Assembly: GCA_947623455.1 (NCBI GenBank)
Contig: OX392542.1
Location: 14,639,625 to 14,703,624, forward strand
Source: Mimachlamys varia
Taxonomy: Eukaryota; Mollusca; Bivalvia; Pectinida; Pectinidae
Direction: 5' to 3'
DNA: 64,000 nucleotides
Part shown: positions 10,701 through 20,199 of the stretch, one piece after another
Layout of the letters: each line of letters begins with the position of its first letter
Numbering within the stretch: position 1 is the first letter of the stretch
Program-made: the position numbers and the translations under genes
Notes under the pieces: model-generated
What the model was told of the DNA's origin: nothing
Database searches by the model: none
What the model saw: the letters and a program-made list of their open reading frames with translations, nothing else

Positions 10701-13700
10701 GTGTGGTAGTGTACAAGGTCATGCTATGGTTGTCTGTGGTAGTGTACAGGCTCATGCTATGGTTGTCTGTGATGGTGTACAGGGTCGTGTTATGGTTGTC
10801 TGTGATAGTGTACAGGGTCATGCTATGGTTGTCTGTGATAGTGTACAGGGTCGTGCTATGGTTGTCTGTGATAATGTACAGGGTCATGCTATGGTTGTCT
10901 GTGGTAGTGTACAGGGCCATTCTATGGTTGTCTGTGATAGTGTACAGGGTCATGCTATGGTTGTCTGTGACAGTGTACAGGCTCATGCTATGGTTGTCTG
11001 TGATGGTGTACAGGGTCGTTTTATGGTTGTCTGTGATAGTGTACAGGGTCATGCTATGGTTGTCTGTGATAGTGTACAGGGTCGTGCTATGGTTGTCTGT
11101 GATAGTGTACAGGGTCATGCCATGGTTGTCTGTGGTAGTGTATAGGGCCATGTTATGGTTGTATGTGATAGTTAACAGGGACATGCTATGGTTGTCTGTG
11201 ACAGTGTACAGGGTCATGCTATGGTTGTCTTTGATAGTGTACAGGGTCACGCTATGGTTGTCTGTGATGGTGTAAAGGGTCATGCTATGGTTGTCTGTGA
11301 TAGTTAACAGGGTCATGTTATGGTTGTCTGTGATAGTGTACAAGGTCATGCTATGGTTGTCTGTGATAGTGTACAAGGTCATGCTATGGTTGTCTGTGAT
11401 AGTGTACAAGGTCATGCTATGGTTGTCTGTGGTAGTGTACAGGCTCATGCTATGGTTGTCTGTGATGGTGTACAGGGTCGTGTTATGGTTGTCTGTGATA
11501 GTGTACAGGGTCATGCTATGGTTGTCTGTGATAGTGTACAAGGTCATGCTATGGTTGTCTGTGATAGTGTACAAGGTCATGCTATGTTTGTCTGTGATAG
11601 TGTACAAGGTCATGCTATGGTTGTGTGTGGTAGTGTACAAGGTCATGCTATGGTTGTCTGTGGTAGTGTACAGGCTCATGCTATGGTTGTCTGTGATGGT
11701 GTACAGGGTCGTGTTATGGTTGTCTGTGATAGTGTACAGGGTCATGCTATGGTTGTCTGTGATAGTGTACAGGGTCGTGCTATGGTTGTCTGTGATAATG
11801 TACAGGGTCATGCTATGGTTGTCTGTGGTAGTGTACAGGGCCATTCTATGGTTGTCTGTGATAGTGTACAGGGTCATGCTATGGTTGTCTGTGACAGTGT
11901 ACAGGCTCATGCTATGGTTGTCTGTGATGGTGTACAGGGTCGTTTTATGGTTGTCTGTGATAGTGTACAGGGTCATGCTATGGTTGTCTGTGATAGTGTA
12001 CAGGGTCGTGCTATGGTTGTCTGTGATAGTGTACAGGGTCATGCCATGGTTGTCTGTGGTAGTGTATAGGGCCATGTTATGGTTGTATGTGATAGTTAAC
12101 AGGGACATGCTATGGTTGTCTGTGACAGTGTACAGGGTCATGCTATGGTTGTCTTTGATAGTGTACAGGGTCACGCTATGGTTGTCTGTGATGGTGTAAA
12201 GGGTCATGCTATGGTTGTCTGTGATAGTTAACAGGGTCATGTTATGGTTGTCTGTGATAGTGTACAAGGTCATGCTATGGTTGTCTGTGATAGTGTACAA
12301 GGTCATGCTATGGTTGTCTGTGATAGTGTACAAGGTCATGCTATGGTTGTCTGTGGTAGTGTACAGGCTCATGCTATGGTTGTCTGTGATGGTGTACAGG
12401 GTCGTGTTATGGTTGTCTGTGATAGTGTACAGGGTCATGCTATGGTTGTCTGTGATAGTGTACAGCGTCGTGCTATGGTTGTCTGTGATAGTGTACAGGG
12501 TCATGCTATGGTTGTCTGTGGTAGTGTATAGGGCCATTCTATGGTTGTCTGTGATAGTGTACATGGTCATGCTATGGTTGTCTGTGACAGTGCACAGGTT
12601 CATGCTATGGTTGTCTGTGGTAGTGTACAAGGTCATGTTATGGTTGTATGTGATAGTTAACAGGGAAATGCTATGGTTGTCTGTGACAGTGTACAGGGTC
12701 ATGCTATGGTTGTCTGTGATAGTGTACAGGGCCATGCTATGGTTGTCTGTGATAGTGTACAGGGTCACGCTATGGTTGTCTGTGATGGTGTAAAGGGTCA
12801 TGCTATGGTTGTCTGTGATAGTTAACAGGTTCATGTTATGGTTGTCTGTGATAGTGTACAAGGTCATGCTATGGTTGTCTGTGATAGTGTACAAGGTCAT
12901 GCTATGTTTGTCTGTGATAGTGTACAAGGTCATGCTATGGTAGTGTGTGGTAGTGTACAAGGTCATGCTATGGTTGTCTGTGGTAGTGTACAGGCTCATG
13001 CTATGGTTATCTGTGATGGTGTACAGGGTCGTGTTATGTTTGTCTGTGATAGTGTACAGGGTCATGCTATGGTTGTCTGTGATAGTGTACAGGGTCGTGC
13101 TATGGTTGTCTGTGATAGTGTACAGGGTCATGCTATGGTTTTCTGTGGTAGTGTACAAGGTCATGCTATGGTTGTCTGTGATAGTGTACAGGGTCGTGCT
13201 ATGGTTGTCTGTGATAGTGTACAGGGTCATGCTATGGTTGTCTGTGGTAGTGTATAGGGCCATTCTATGGTTGTCTGTGATAGTGTACAGGGTCATGCTA
13301 TGGTTGTCTGTGACAGTGTACAGGCTCATGCTATGGTTGTCTGTGATGGTGTACACGGTCGTGTTATGGTTGTCTGTGATAGTGTACAGGGTCATGCTAT
13401 GGTTGTCTGTGATAGTGTACAGGGTCGTGCTATGGTTGTCTGTGATAGTGTACAGGGTCATGCCATGGTTGTCTGTGGTAGTGTATAGGGCCATTCTATG
13501 GTTGTCTGTGATAGTGTACAGGGTCGTGTTATGGTTGTCTGTGATAGTGTACAGGGTCATGCTATGGTTGTCTGTGATAGTGTACAGCGTCGTGCTATGG
13601 TTGTCTGTGATAGTGTACAGGGTCATGCTATGGGTGTCTGTGGTAGTGTACAAGGTCATGTTATGGTTGTATGTGATAGTTAACAGGGAAATGCTATGGT

Positions 13701-15903
13701 TGTCTGTGACAGTGTACAGGGTCATGCTATGGTTGTCGGTGATAGTGTACAGGGCCATTCTATGGTTGTCTGTGATAGTGTACAGGGTCATGCTATGGTT
13801 TTCTGTGGTAGTGTACAAGGTCATGTTATGGTTGTATGTGATAGTTAACAGGGAAATGCTATGGTTGTCTGTGACAGTGTACAGGGTCATGCTATGATTG
13901 TCTGTGATAGTGTACAGGGCCATGCTATGGTTGTCTTTGATAGTGTACATGGTCACGCTATGGTTGTCTGTGATGGTGTAAAGGGTCATGCTATGGTTGT
14001 CTGTGATAGTTAACAGGGTCATGTTATGGTTGTCTGTGATAGTGTACAAGGTCATGCTATGGTTGTCTGTGATAGTGTACAAGGTCATGCTATGTTTGTC
14101 TGTGATAGTGTACAAGGTCATGCTATGGTTGTGTGTGGTAGTGTACAAGGTCATGCTATGGTTGTCTGTGCTAGTGTAATTGGCCATGCTATGGTTGTGT
14201 GTGGTAGTGTACAGGGTCATGCTATGGTTGTGTGTGGTAGTGTACAGGGTCATGCTATGGTTGTCTGTGGTAGTGTATAGGGCCATTCTATGGTTGTCTG
14301 TGATAGTGTACAGGGTCATGCTATGGTTTTCTGTGGTAGTGTACAAGGTCATGTTATGGTTGTATGTGATAGTTAACAGGGAAATGCTATGGTTGTCTGT
14401 GACAGTGTACAGGGTCATGCTATGGTTGTCTGTGATAGTGTACAGGGCCATGCTATGGTTGTCTGTGATAGTGTACATGGTCACGCTATGGTTGTCTGTG
14501 ATGGTGTAAAGGGTCATGCTATGGTTGTCTGTGATAGTTAACAGGGTCATGTTATGGTTGTCTGTGATAGTGTACAAGGTCATGCTATGGTTGTCTGTGA
14601 TAGTGTACAAGGTCATGCTATGCTTGTCTGTGATAGTGTACAAGGTCATGCTATGGTTGTGTGTGGTAGTGTACAAGGTCATGCTATGGTTGTCTGTGCT
14701 AGTGTAATTGGCCATGCTATGGTTGTGTGTGGTAGTGTACAGGGTCATGCTATGGTTGTGTGTGGTAGTGTACAGGGTCATGCTATGGTTGTCTGTGGTA
14801 GTGTATAGGGCCATTCTATGGTTGTCTGTGATAGTGTACAGGGTCATGCTATGGTTTTCTGTGGTAGTGTACAAGGTCATGTTATGGTTGTATGTGATAG
14901 TTAACAGGGAAATGCTATGGTTGTCTGTGACAGTGTACAGGGTCATGCTATGGTTGTCTGTGATAGTGTACAGGGCCATGCTATGGTTGTCTGTGATAGT
15001 GTACAGGGTCACGCTATGGTTGTCTGTGATGGTGTAAAGGGTCATGCTATGGTTGTCTGTGATATTTAACAGGGTCATGTTATGGTTGTCTGTGATAGTG
15101 TACAAGGTCATGCTATGGTTGTCTGTGATAGTGTACAAGGTCATGCTATGTTTGTCTGTGATAGTGTACAAGGTCATGCTATGGTTGTCTGTGGTAGTGT
15201 ACAAGGTCATGCTATGGTTGTCTGTGCTAGTGTAATTGGCCATGCTATGGTTGTGTGTGGTAGTGTACAGGGTCATGCTATGGTTGTGTGTGGTAGTGTA
15301 AAGGGTCATGCTATGGTTGTCTGTGGTAGTGTATAGGGCCATTCTATGGTTGTCTGTGATAGTGTACAGGGTCATGCTATGGTTTTCTGTGGTAGTGTAC
15401 AAGGTCATGTTATGGTTGTATGTGATAGTTAACAGGGAAATGCTATGGTTGTCTGTGACGGTGTACAGGGTCATGCTATGATTGTCTGTGATAGTGTACA
15501 GGGCCATGCTATGGTTGTCTGTGATAGTGTACAGGGTCACGCTATGGTTGTCTGTGATGGTGTAAAGGGTCATGCTATGGTTGTCTGTGATAGTTAACAG
15601 GGTCATGTTATGGTTGTCTGTGATAGTGTACAAGGTCATGCTATGGTTGTGTGTGGTAGTGTACAAGGTCATGCTATGGTTGTCTGTGCTAGTGTAATTG
15701 GCCATGCTATGGTTGTGTGTGGTAGTGTACAGGGTCATGCTATGGTTGTGTGTGGTAGTGTACAGGGTCATGCTATGGTTGTCTGTGATAGTGTACAGGG
15801 TCATGCTATGGTTATCTGTGCTATTGTAATTGGCCATGCTATGGTTGTATGTGATAGTGTACGGGGTCGTGCTATGGTTTTCTGTGATAGTGTACAGGGT
15901 CAT
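7627..15903 (-). CDS. Very long open frame through the array (coding status doubtful)
   Basis: A frame of 2758 codons without a stop crosses the left part of the array. It encodes TDNHSMTLYTI-type 11-residue repeats and then a unique C-terminal tail of about 50 residues from the left flank, including QHKEVYHIHQN. The ATG at the 5' end is simply one of the ATGs present in most units. The frame stops being open upstream because of a 1-bp deletion near 15908. Most repeats carry an N-H-S sequon. Against coding: no unique N-terminus or signal peptide is visible, most unit variants change the amino acid, and the base unit has no codon that a single transition turns into a stop. The frame therefore stays open without selection. 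I consider it a by-product of the 33-bp length. Confidence 0.12.
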   Translation of the reverse strand: MTLYTITENHSTTPYTITYNHSMANYNSTDNHSMTLYTITDNHSMTLYTTTHNHSMTLYTTTHNHSMANYTSTDNHSMTLYTTTHNHSMTLYTITDNHNMTLLTITDNHSMTLYTITDNHSVTLYTITDNHSMALYTITDNHSMTLYTVTDNHSISLLTITYNHNMTLYTTTENHSMTLYTITDNHRMALYTTTDNHSMTLYTTTHNHSMTLYTTTHNHSMANYTSTDNHSMTLYTTTDNHSMTLYTITDKHSMTLYTITDNHSMTLYTITDNHNMTLLNITDNHSMTLYTITDNHSVTLYTITDNHSMALYTITDNHSMTLYTVTDNHSISLLTITYNHNMTLYTTTENHSMTLYTITDNHRMALYTTTDNHSMTLYTTTHNHSMTLYTTTHNHSMANYTSTDNHSMTLYTTTHNHSMTLYTITDKHSMTLYTITDNHSMTLYTITDNHNMTLLTITDNHSMTLYTITDNHSVTMYTITDNHSMALYTITDNHSMTLYTVTDNHSISLLTITYNHNMTLYTTTENHSMTLYTITDNHRMALYTTTDNHSMTLYTTTHNHSMTLYTTTHNHSMANYTSTDNHSMTLYTTTHNHSMTLYTITDKHSMTLYTITDNHSMTLYTITDNHNMTLLTITDNHSMTLYTITDNHSVTMYTIKDNHSMALYTITDNHSMTLYTVTDNHSISLLTITYNHNMTLYTTTENHSMTLYTITDNHRMALYTITDNHSMTLYTVTDNHSISLLTITYNHNMTLYTTTDTHSMTLYTITDNHSTTLYTITDNHSMTLYTITDNHNTTLYTITDNHRMALYTTTDNHGMTLYTITDNHSTTLYTITDNHSMTLYTITDNHNTTVYTITDNHSMSLYTVTDNHSMTLYTITDNHRMALYTTTDNHSMTLYTITDNHSTTLYTITDNHSMTLYTTTENHSMTLYTITDNHSTTLYTITDNHSMTLYTITDKHNTTLYTITDNHSMSLYTTTDNHSMTLYTTTHYHSMTLYTITDKHSMTLYTITDNHSMTLYTITDNHNMNLLTITDNHSMTLYTITDNHSVTLYTITDNHSMALYTITDNHSMTLYTVTDNHSISLLTITYNHNMTLYTTTDNHSMNLCTVTDNHSMTMYTITDNHRMALYTTTDNHSMTLYTITDNHSTTLYTITDNHSMTLYTITDNHNTTLYTITDNHSMSLYTTTDNHSMTLYTITDNHSMTLYTITDNHSMTLYTITDNHNMTLLTITDNHSMTLYTITDNHSVTLYTIKDNHSMTLYTVTDNHSMSLLTITYNHNMALYTTTDNHGMTLYTITDNHSTTLYTITDNHSMTLYTITDNHKTTLYTITDNHSMSLYTVTDNHSMTLYTITDNHRMALYTTTDNHSMTLYIITDNHSTTLYTITDNHSMTLYTITDNHNTTLYTITDNHSMSLYTTTDNHSMTLYTTTHNHSMTLYTITDKHSMTLYTITDNHSMTLYTITDNHSMTLYTITDNHNTTLYTITDNHSMSLYTTTDNHSMTLYTITDNHSMTLYTITDNHSMTLYTITDNHNMTLLTITDNHSMTLYTITDNHSVTLYTIKDNHSMTLYTVTDNHSMSLLTITYNHNMALYTTTDNHGMTLYTITDNHSTTLYTITDNHSMTLYTITDNHKTTLYTITDNHSMSLYTVTDNHSMTLYTITDNHRMALYTTTDNHSMTLYIITDNHSTTLYTITDNHSMTLYTITDNHNTTLYTITDNHSMSLYTTTDNHSMTLYTTTHNHSMTLYTITDKHSMTLYTITDNHSMTLYTITDNHNMTLLTITDNHSMTLYTITDNHSVTLYTITDNHSMALYTITDNHSMTLYTVTDNHSISLLTFTYNHNMTLYTTTDNHSMNLCTVTDNHSMTMYTITDNHRMALYTTTDNHSMTLYTITDNHSTTLYTITDNHSMTLYTITDNHNTTLYTITDNHSMSLYTTTDNHSMTLYTITDNHSMTLYTITDNHSMTLYTITDNHNMTLFTITDNHRMALYTTTDNHSMTLYTITDNHSTTLYTITDNHSMTLYTITDNHNTTLYTITDNHSMSLYTTTDNHSMTLYTITDNHSMTLYTITDNHSMTLYTITDNHNMTLLTITDNHSMTLYTITDNHSVTLYTIKDNHSMTLYTVTDNHSMSLLTITYNHNMALYTTTDNHGMTLYTITDNHSTTLYTITDNHSMTLYTITDNHNTTLYTITDNHSMSLYTVTDNHSMTLYTITDNHRMALYTTTDNHSMTLYIITDNHSTTLYTITDNHSMTLYTITDNHNTTLYTITDNHSMSLYTTTDNHSMTLYTTTHNHSMTLYTITDKHSMTLYTITDNHSMTLYTITDNHNMTLLTITDNHSMTLYTITDNHSVTLYTITDNHSMALYTITDNHSMTLYTVTDNHSISLLTITYNHNMTLYTTTDNHSMNLCTVTDNHSMTMYTITDNHRMALYTTTDNHSMTLYTILDNHSTTLYTITDNHSMTLYTITDNHNTTLYTITDNHSMSLYTTTDNHSMTLYTITDNHNMTLYTITDNHSMTLYTITDNHNMTLLTITDNHSMTLYTITDNHSVTLYTIKDNHSMTLYTVTDNHSMSLLTITYNHNMTLYTTTDNHSMTLCTVTDNHSMTLYTITDNHSMALYTTTDNHSMTLYTITDNHSTTLYTITDNHSMTLYTITDNHNTTLYTITDNHSMSLYTTTDNHSMTLYTITDNHSMTLYTITDNHSMTLYTITDNRSMKLKHISKILENIITQQHKEVYHIHQNIEIIVFMYIEHLHITQVARKITITL
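8906..12534. repeat. Left higher-order domain of the array (1650-, 924- and 2574-bp offsets)
   Basis: Blocks of many units are repeated as wholes. Positions 8906 to about 9890 recur at 10556 to about 11540 (offset 1650 bp, 50 units); 10594-11275 recur at 11518-12199 (924 bp, 28 units); 9632 to about 9960 recur at 12206-12534 (2574 bp, 78 units). The first pair shows one difference in about 550 bp of compared translation. That variant (GGTCGTTTTATGG in place of GGTCGTGTTATGG) is shared by the 10.6- and 11.5-kb copies but not the 8.9-kb copy, so the third copy derives from the second. Confidence 0.85.
13988..15571. repeat. 528-bp higher-order repeat, three copies
   Basis: Identical landmark units start at 13988, 14516 and 15044, giving a 16-unit (528-bp) period. 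The third copy carries GATATTTAACAGG where the first two have GATAGTTAACAGG. The next copy, from about 15572, is shortened before the indel-bearing module. Confidence 0.85.
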
Positions 15904-16620
15904 GCTATGGTGTCTGTGATAGTGTACAGGGTCATGCTACGGTTGTCTGTAATAATTTACAGGGCCATGATATGGTTGTTTGTGATAGTGTACAGGGTCA
16001 TGCTATGGTTGTCTGTGATAGTGTAAAGGGTCATGCTATGGTTGTCTGTGATAGTGTACAGAGTCATGCTATGGTTGTCTGTGATAGTGTATCGGGTCAT
16101 GCTATGGTTGTCTTTGGTAGTGTACAGGGTCATGCTATGGTTGACTGTGATAGTGTACAGGGTTATGCTATGGTTGTCTGTGATAGTGTACAGGGTCATG
16201 CTATGGTTGACTGTGATAGTGTACAGGGTTATGCTATGGTTGTCTGTGATAGTGTACGGGGTCATGCTATGGTTGTCTGTGATAGTGTACAGGGTCATGC
16301 TATGGTTGTCTGTGATAGTGTACATGGTCATGCTATATGGTTGTCTGTGATAGTGTACAGGGTCATGCTATGGTTGTCTGTGATAGTGTACAGGGTCATG
16401 CTATGGTTGTCTGTAATGGTGTACAGGGTCATGCTATGGTTGTCTGTGATGGTGTACAGGGTCATGCTATGGTTTTTTTGTGATAGTGTACAGGGTCACG
16501 CTATGGTTGTCTGTGGTAGTGTACAGGGTCATGCTATATGGTTGTCTGTGATAGTGTACAGGGTCATGCTATGGTTGTCTGTGATAGTGTACATGGTCAT
16601 GCTATATGGTTGTCTGTGAT
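15610..16620. repeat. Indel-bearing array module, copy 1
   Basis: This block contains the off-length units: a 1-bp deletion near 15908, 2-bp insertions near 16333, 16532 and 16605, and a 1-bp T-run gain near 16471. It recurs about 4362 bp to the right. Both long minus-strand frames break here. Confidence 0.85.
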
Positions 16621-19600
16621 AGTGTACAGGGTCATGCTATGGTTGTCTGTGACAGTGTACAGGGTCATGCTATGGTTGTCTGTGATAGTGTACAGGGCCA
16701 TGCTATGGTTGTCTGTGATAGTGTACATGGTCACGCTATGGTTGTCTGTGATGGTGTAAAGGGTCATGCTATGGTTGTCTGTGATAGTTAACAGGGTCAT
16801 GTTATGGTTGTCTGTGATAGTGTACAAGGTCATGCTATGGTTGTTTGTGATAGTGTACAAGGTCATGCTATGTTTGTCTGTGATAGTGTACAAGGTCATG
16901 CTATGGTTGTGTGTGGTAGTGTACAAGGTCATGCTATGGTTGTCTGTGCTAGTGTAATTGGCCATGCTATGGTTGTGTGTGGTAGTGTACAGGGTCATGC
17001 TATGGTTGTGTGTGGTAGTGTACAGGGTCATGCTATGGTTGTCTGTGGTAGTGTATAGAGCCATTCTATGGTTGTCTGTGATAGTGTACAGGGTCATGCT
17101 ATGGTTTTCTGTGGTAGTGTACAAGGTCATGTTATGGTTGTATGTGATAGTTAACAGGGAAATGCTATGGTTGTCTGTGACAGTGTACAGGGTCATGCTA
17201 TGGTTGTCTGTGATAGTGTACAGGGCCATGCTATGGTTGTCTGTGATAGTGTACAGGGTCACGCTATGGTTGTCTGTGATGGTGTAAAGGGTCATGCTAT
17301 GGTTGTCTGTGATATTTAACAGGGTCATGTTATGGTTGTCTGTGATAGTGTACAAGGTCATGCTATGGTTGTCTGTGATAGTGTACAAGGTCATGCTATG
17401 TTTGTCTGTGATAGTGTACAAGGTCATGCTATGGTTGTGTGTGGTAGTGTACAAGGTCATGCTATGGTTGTCTGTGCTAGTGTAATTGGCCATGTTATGG
17501 TTGTGTGTGGTAGTGTACAGGGTCATGCTATGGTTGTGTGTGGTAGTGTAAAGGGTCATGCTATGGTTGTCTGTGGTAGTGTATAGGGCCATTCTATGGT
17601 TGTCTGTGATAGTGTACAGGGTCATGCTATGGTTTTCTGTGGTAGTGTACAAGGTCATGTTATGGTTGTATGTGATAGTTAACAGGGAAATGCTATGGTT
17701 GTCTGTGACAGTGTACAGGGTCATGCTATGATTGTCTGTGATAGTGTACAGGGCCATGCTATGGTTGTCTGTGATAGTGTACAGGGTCACGCTATGGTTG
17801 TCTGTGATGGTGTAAAGGGTCATGCTATGGTTGTCTGTGATAGTTAACAGGGTCATGTTATGGTTGTCTGTGATAGTGTACAAGGTCATGCTATGGTTGT
17901 TTGTGATAGTGTACAAGGTCATGCTATGTTTGTCTGTGATAGTGTACAAGGTCATGCTATGGTTGTGTGTGGTAGTGTACAAGGTCATGCTATGGTTGTC
18001 TGTGCTAGTGTAATTGGCCATGCTATGGTTGTGTGTGGTAGTGTACAGGGTCATGCTATGGTTGTGTGTGGTAGTGTACAGGGTCATGCTATGGTTGTCT
18101 GTGGTAGTGTATAGAGCCATTCTATGGTTGTCTGTGATAGTGTACAGGGTCATGCTATGGTTTTCTGTGGTAGTGTACAAGGTCATGTTATGGTTGTATG
18201 TGATAGTTAACAGGGAAATGCTATGGTTGTCTGTGACAGTGTACAGGGTCATGCTATGGTTGTCTGTGATAGTGTACAGGGCCATGCTATGGTTGTCTGT
18301 GATAGTGTACAGGGTCACGCTATGGTTGTCTGTGATGGTGTAAAGGGTCATGCTATGGTTGTCTGTGATATTTAACAGGGTCATGTTATGGTTGTCTGTG
18401 ATAGTGTACAAGGTCATGCTATGGTTGTCTGTGATAGTGTACAAGGTCATGCTATGTTTGTCTGTGATAGTGTACAAGGTCATGCTATGGTTGTGTGTGG
18501 TAGTGTACAAGGTCATGCTATGGTTGTCTGTGCTAGTGTAATTGGCCATGTTATGGTTGTGTGTGGTAGTGTACAGGGTCATGCTATGGTTGTGTGTGGT
18601 AGTGTAAAGGGTCATGCTATGGTTGTCTGTGGTAGTGTATAGGGCCATTCTATGGTTGTCTGTGATAGTGTACAGGGTCATGCTATGGTTTTCTGTGGTA
18701 GTGTACAAGGTCATGTTATGGTTGTATGTGATAGTTAACAGGGAAATGCTATGGTTGTCTGTGACAGTGTACAGGGTCATGCTATGATTGTCTGTGATAG
18801 TGTACAGGGCCATGCTATGGTTGTCTGTGATAGTGTACAGGGTCACGCTATGGTTGTCTGTGATGGTGTAAAGGGTCATGCTATGGTTGTCTGTGATAGT
18901 TAACAGGGTCATGTTATGGTTGTCTGTGATAGTGTACAAGGTCATGCTATGGTTGTTTGTGATAGTGTACAAGGTCATGCTATGTTTGTCTGTGATAGTG
19001 TACAAGGTCATGCTATGGTTGTGTGTGGTAGTGTACAAGGTCATGCTATGGTTGTCTGTGCTAGTGTAATTGGCCATGCTATGGTTGTGTGTGGTAGTGT
19101 ACAGGGTCATGCTATGGTTGTGTGTGGTAGTGTACAGGGTCATGCTATAGTTGTCTGTGGTAGTGTATAGAGCCATTCTATGGTTGTCTGTGATAGTGTA
19201 CAGGGTCATGCTATGGTTTTCTGTGGTAGTGTACAAGGTCATGTTATGGTTGTATGTGATAGTTAACAGGGAAATGCTATGGTTGTCTGTGACAGTGTAC
19301 AGGGTCATGCTATGGTTGTCTGTGATAGTGTACAGGGCCATGCTATGGTTGTCTGTGATAGTGTACAGGGTCACGCTATGGTTGTCTGTGATGGTGTAAA
19401 GGGTCATGCTATGGTTGTCTGTGATATTTAACAGGGTCATGTTATGGTTGTCTGTGATAGTGTACAAGGTCATGCTATGGTTGTCTGTGATAGTGTACAA
19501 GGTCATGCTATGTTTGTCTGTGATAGTGTACAAGGTCATGCTATGGTTGTGTGTGGTAGTGTACAAGGTCATGCTATGGTTGTCTGTGCTAGTGTAATTG

Positions 19601-20199
19601 GCCATGTTATGGTTGTGTGTGGTAGTGTACAGGGTCATGCTATGGTTGTGTGTGGTAGTGTAAAGGGTCATGCTATGGTTGTCTGTGGTAGTGTATAGGG
19701 CCATTCTATGGTTGTCTGTGATAGTGTACAGGGTCATGCTATGGTTTTCTGTGGTAGTGTACAAGGTCATGTTATGGTTGTATGTGATAGTTAACAGGGA
19801 AATGCTATGGTTGTCTGTGACAGTGTACAGGGTCATGCTATGATTGTCTGTGATAGTGTACAGGGCCATGCTATGGTTGTCTGTGATAGTGTACAGGGTC
19901 ACGCTATGGTTGTCTGTGATGGTGTAAAGGGTCATGCTATGGTTGTCTGTGATAGTTAACAGGGTCATGTTATGGTTGTCTGTGATAGTGTACAAGGTCA
20001 TGCTATGGTTGTGTGTGGTAGTGTACAAGGTCATGCTATGGTTGTCTGTGCTAGTGTAATTGGCCATGCTATGGTTGTGTGTGGTAGTGTACAGGGTCAT
20101 GCTATGGTTGTGTGTGGTAGTGTACAGGGTCATGCTATGGTTGTCTGTGATAGTGTACAGGGTCATGCTATGGTTATCTGTGCTATTGTAATTGGCCAT
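16597..20199 (-). CDS. Second long open frame through the array (coding status doubtful)
   Basis: This is a 1200-codon frame of the same 11-residue repeat. It is separated from the 7627-15903 frame by the indel-bearing module at 15.9-16.6 kb and bounded on its own 5' side by the copy of that module at 20.2-21.2 kb. A shorter piece (15957-16331, 124 codons) lies between the two long frames, and its counterpart lies at 20319-20693. No unique sequence is encoded, so the reasons to doubt coding are stronger here than for the longer frame. Confidence 0.07.
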   Translation of the reverse strand: MANYNSTDNHSMTLYTITDNHSMTLYTTTHNHSMTLYTTTHNHSMANYTSTDNHSMTLYTTTHNHSMTLYTITDNHNMTLLTITDNHSMTLYTITDNHSVTLYTITDNHSMALYTITDNHSMTLYTVTDNHSISLLTITYNHNMTLYTTTENHSMTLYTITDNHRMALYTTTDNHSMTLYTTTHNHSMTLYTTTHNHNMANYTSTDNHSMTLYTTTHNHSMTLYTITDKHSMTLYTITDNHSMTLYTITDNHNMTLLNITDNHSMTLYTITDNHSVTLYTITDNHSMALYTITDNHSMTLYTVTDNHSISLLTITYNHNMTLYTTTENHSMTLYTITDNHRMALYTTTDNYSMTLYTTTHNHSMTLYTTTHNHSMANYTSTDNHSMTLYTTTHNHSMTLYTITDKHSMTLYTITNNHSMTLYTITDNHNMTLLTITDNHSMTLYTITDNHSVTLYTITDNHSMALYTITDNHSMTLYTVTDNHSISLLTITYNHNMTLYTTTENHSMTLYTITDNHRMALYTTTDNHSMTLYTTTHNHSMTLYTTTHNHNMANYTSTDNHSMTLYTTTHNHSMTLYTITDKHSMTLYTITDNHSMTLYTITDNHNMTLLNITDNHSMTLYTITDNHSVTLYTITDNHSMALYTITDNHSMTLYTVTDNHSISLLTITYNHNMTLYTTTENHSMTLYTITDNHRMALYTTTDNHSMTLYTTTHNHSMTLYTTTHNHSMANYTSTDNHSMTLYTTTHNHSMTLYTITDKHSMTLYTITNNHSMTLYTITDNHNMTLLTITDNHSMTLYTITDNHSVTLYTITDNHSMALYTITDNHSMTLYTVTDNHSISLLTITYNHNMTLYTTTENHSMTLYTITDNHRMALYTTTDNHSMTLYTTTHNHSMTLYTTTHNHNMANYTSTDNHSMTLYTTTHNHSMTLYTITDKHSMTLYTITDNHSMTLYTITDNHNMTLLNITDNHSMTLYTITDNHSVTLYTITDNHSMALYTITDNHSMTLYTVTDNHSISLLTITYNHNMTLYTTTENHSMTLYTITDNHRMALYTTTDNHSMTLYTTTHNHSMTLYTTTHNHSMANYTSTDNHSMTLYTTTHNHSMTLYTITDKHSMTLYTITNNHSMTLYTITDNHNMTLLTITDNHSMTLYTITDNHSVTMYTITDNHSMALYTITDNHSMTLYTVTDNHSMTLYTITDNHIA
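16766..19933. repeat. Six 528-bp repeats alternating as 1056-bp dimers
   Basis: Copies begin at 16766, 17294, 17822, 18350, 18878 and 19406. Two subtypes alternate strictly. One has GATAGTTAACAGG (16766, 17822, 18878) and the other GATATTTAACAGG (17294, 18350, 19406). The subtypes also differ elsewhere, for example GGCCATGCTATGG against GGCCATGTTATGG. The current repeat of homogenisation is therefore a 1056-bp dimer of 32 units. Confidence 0.88.
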
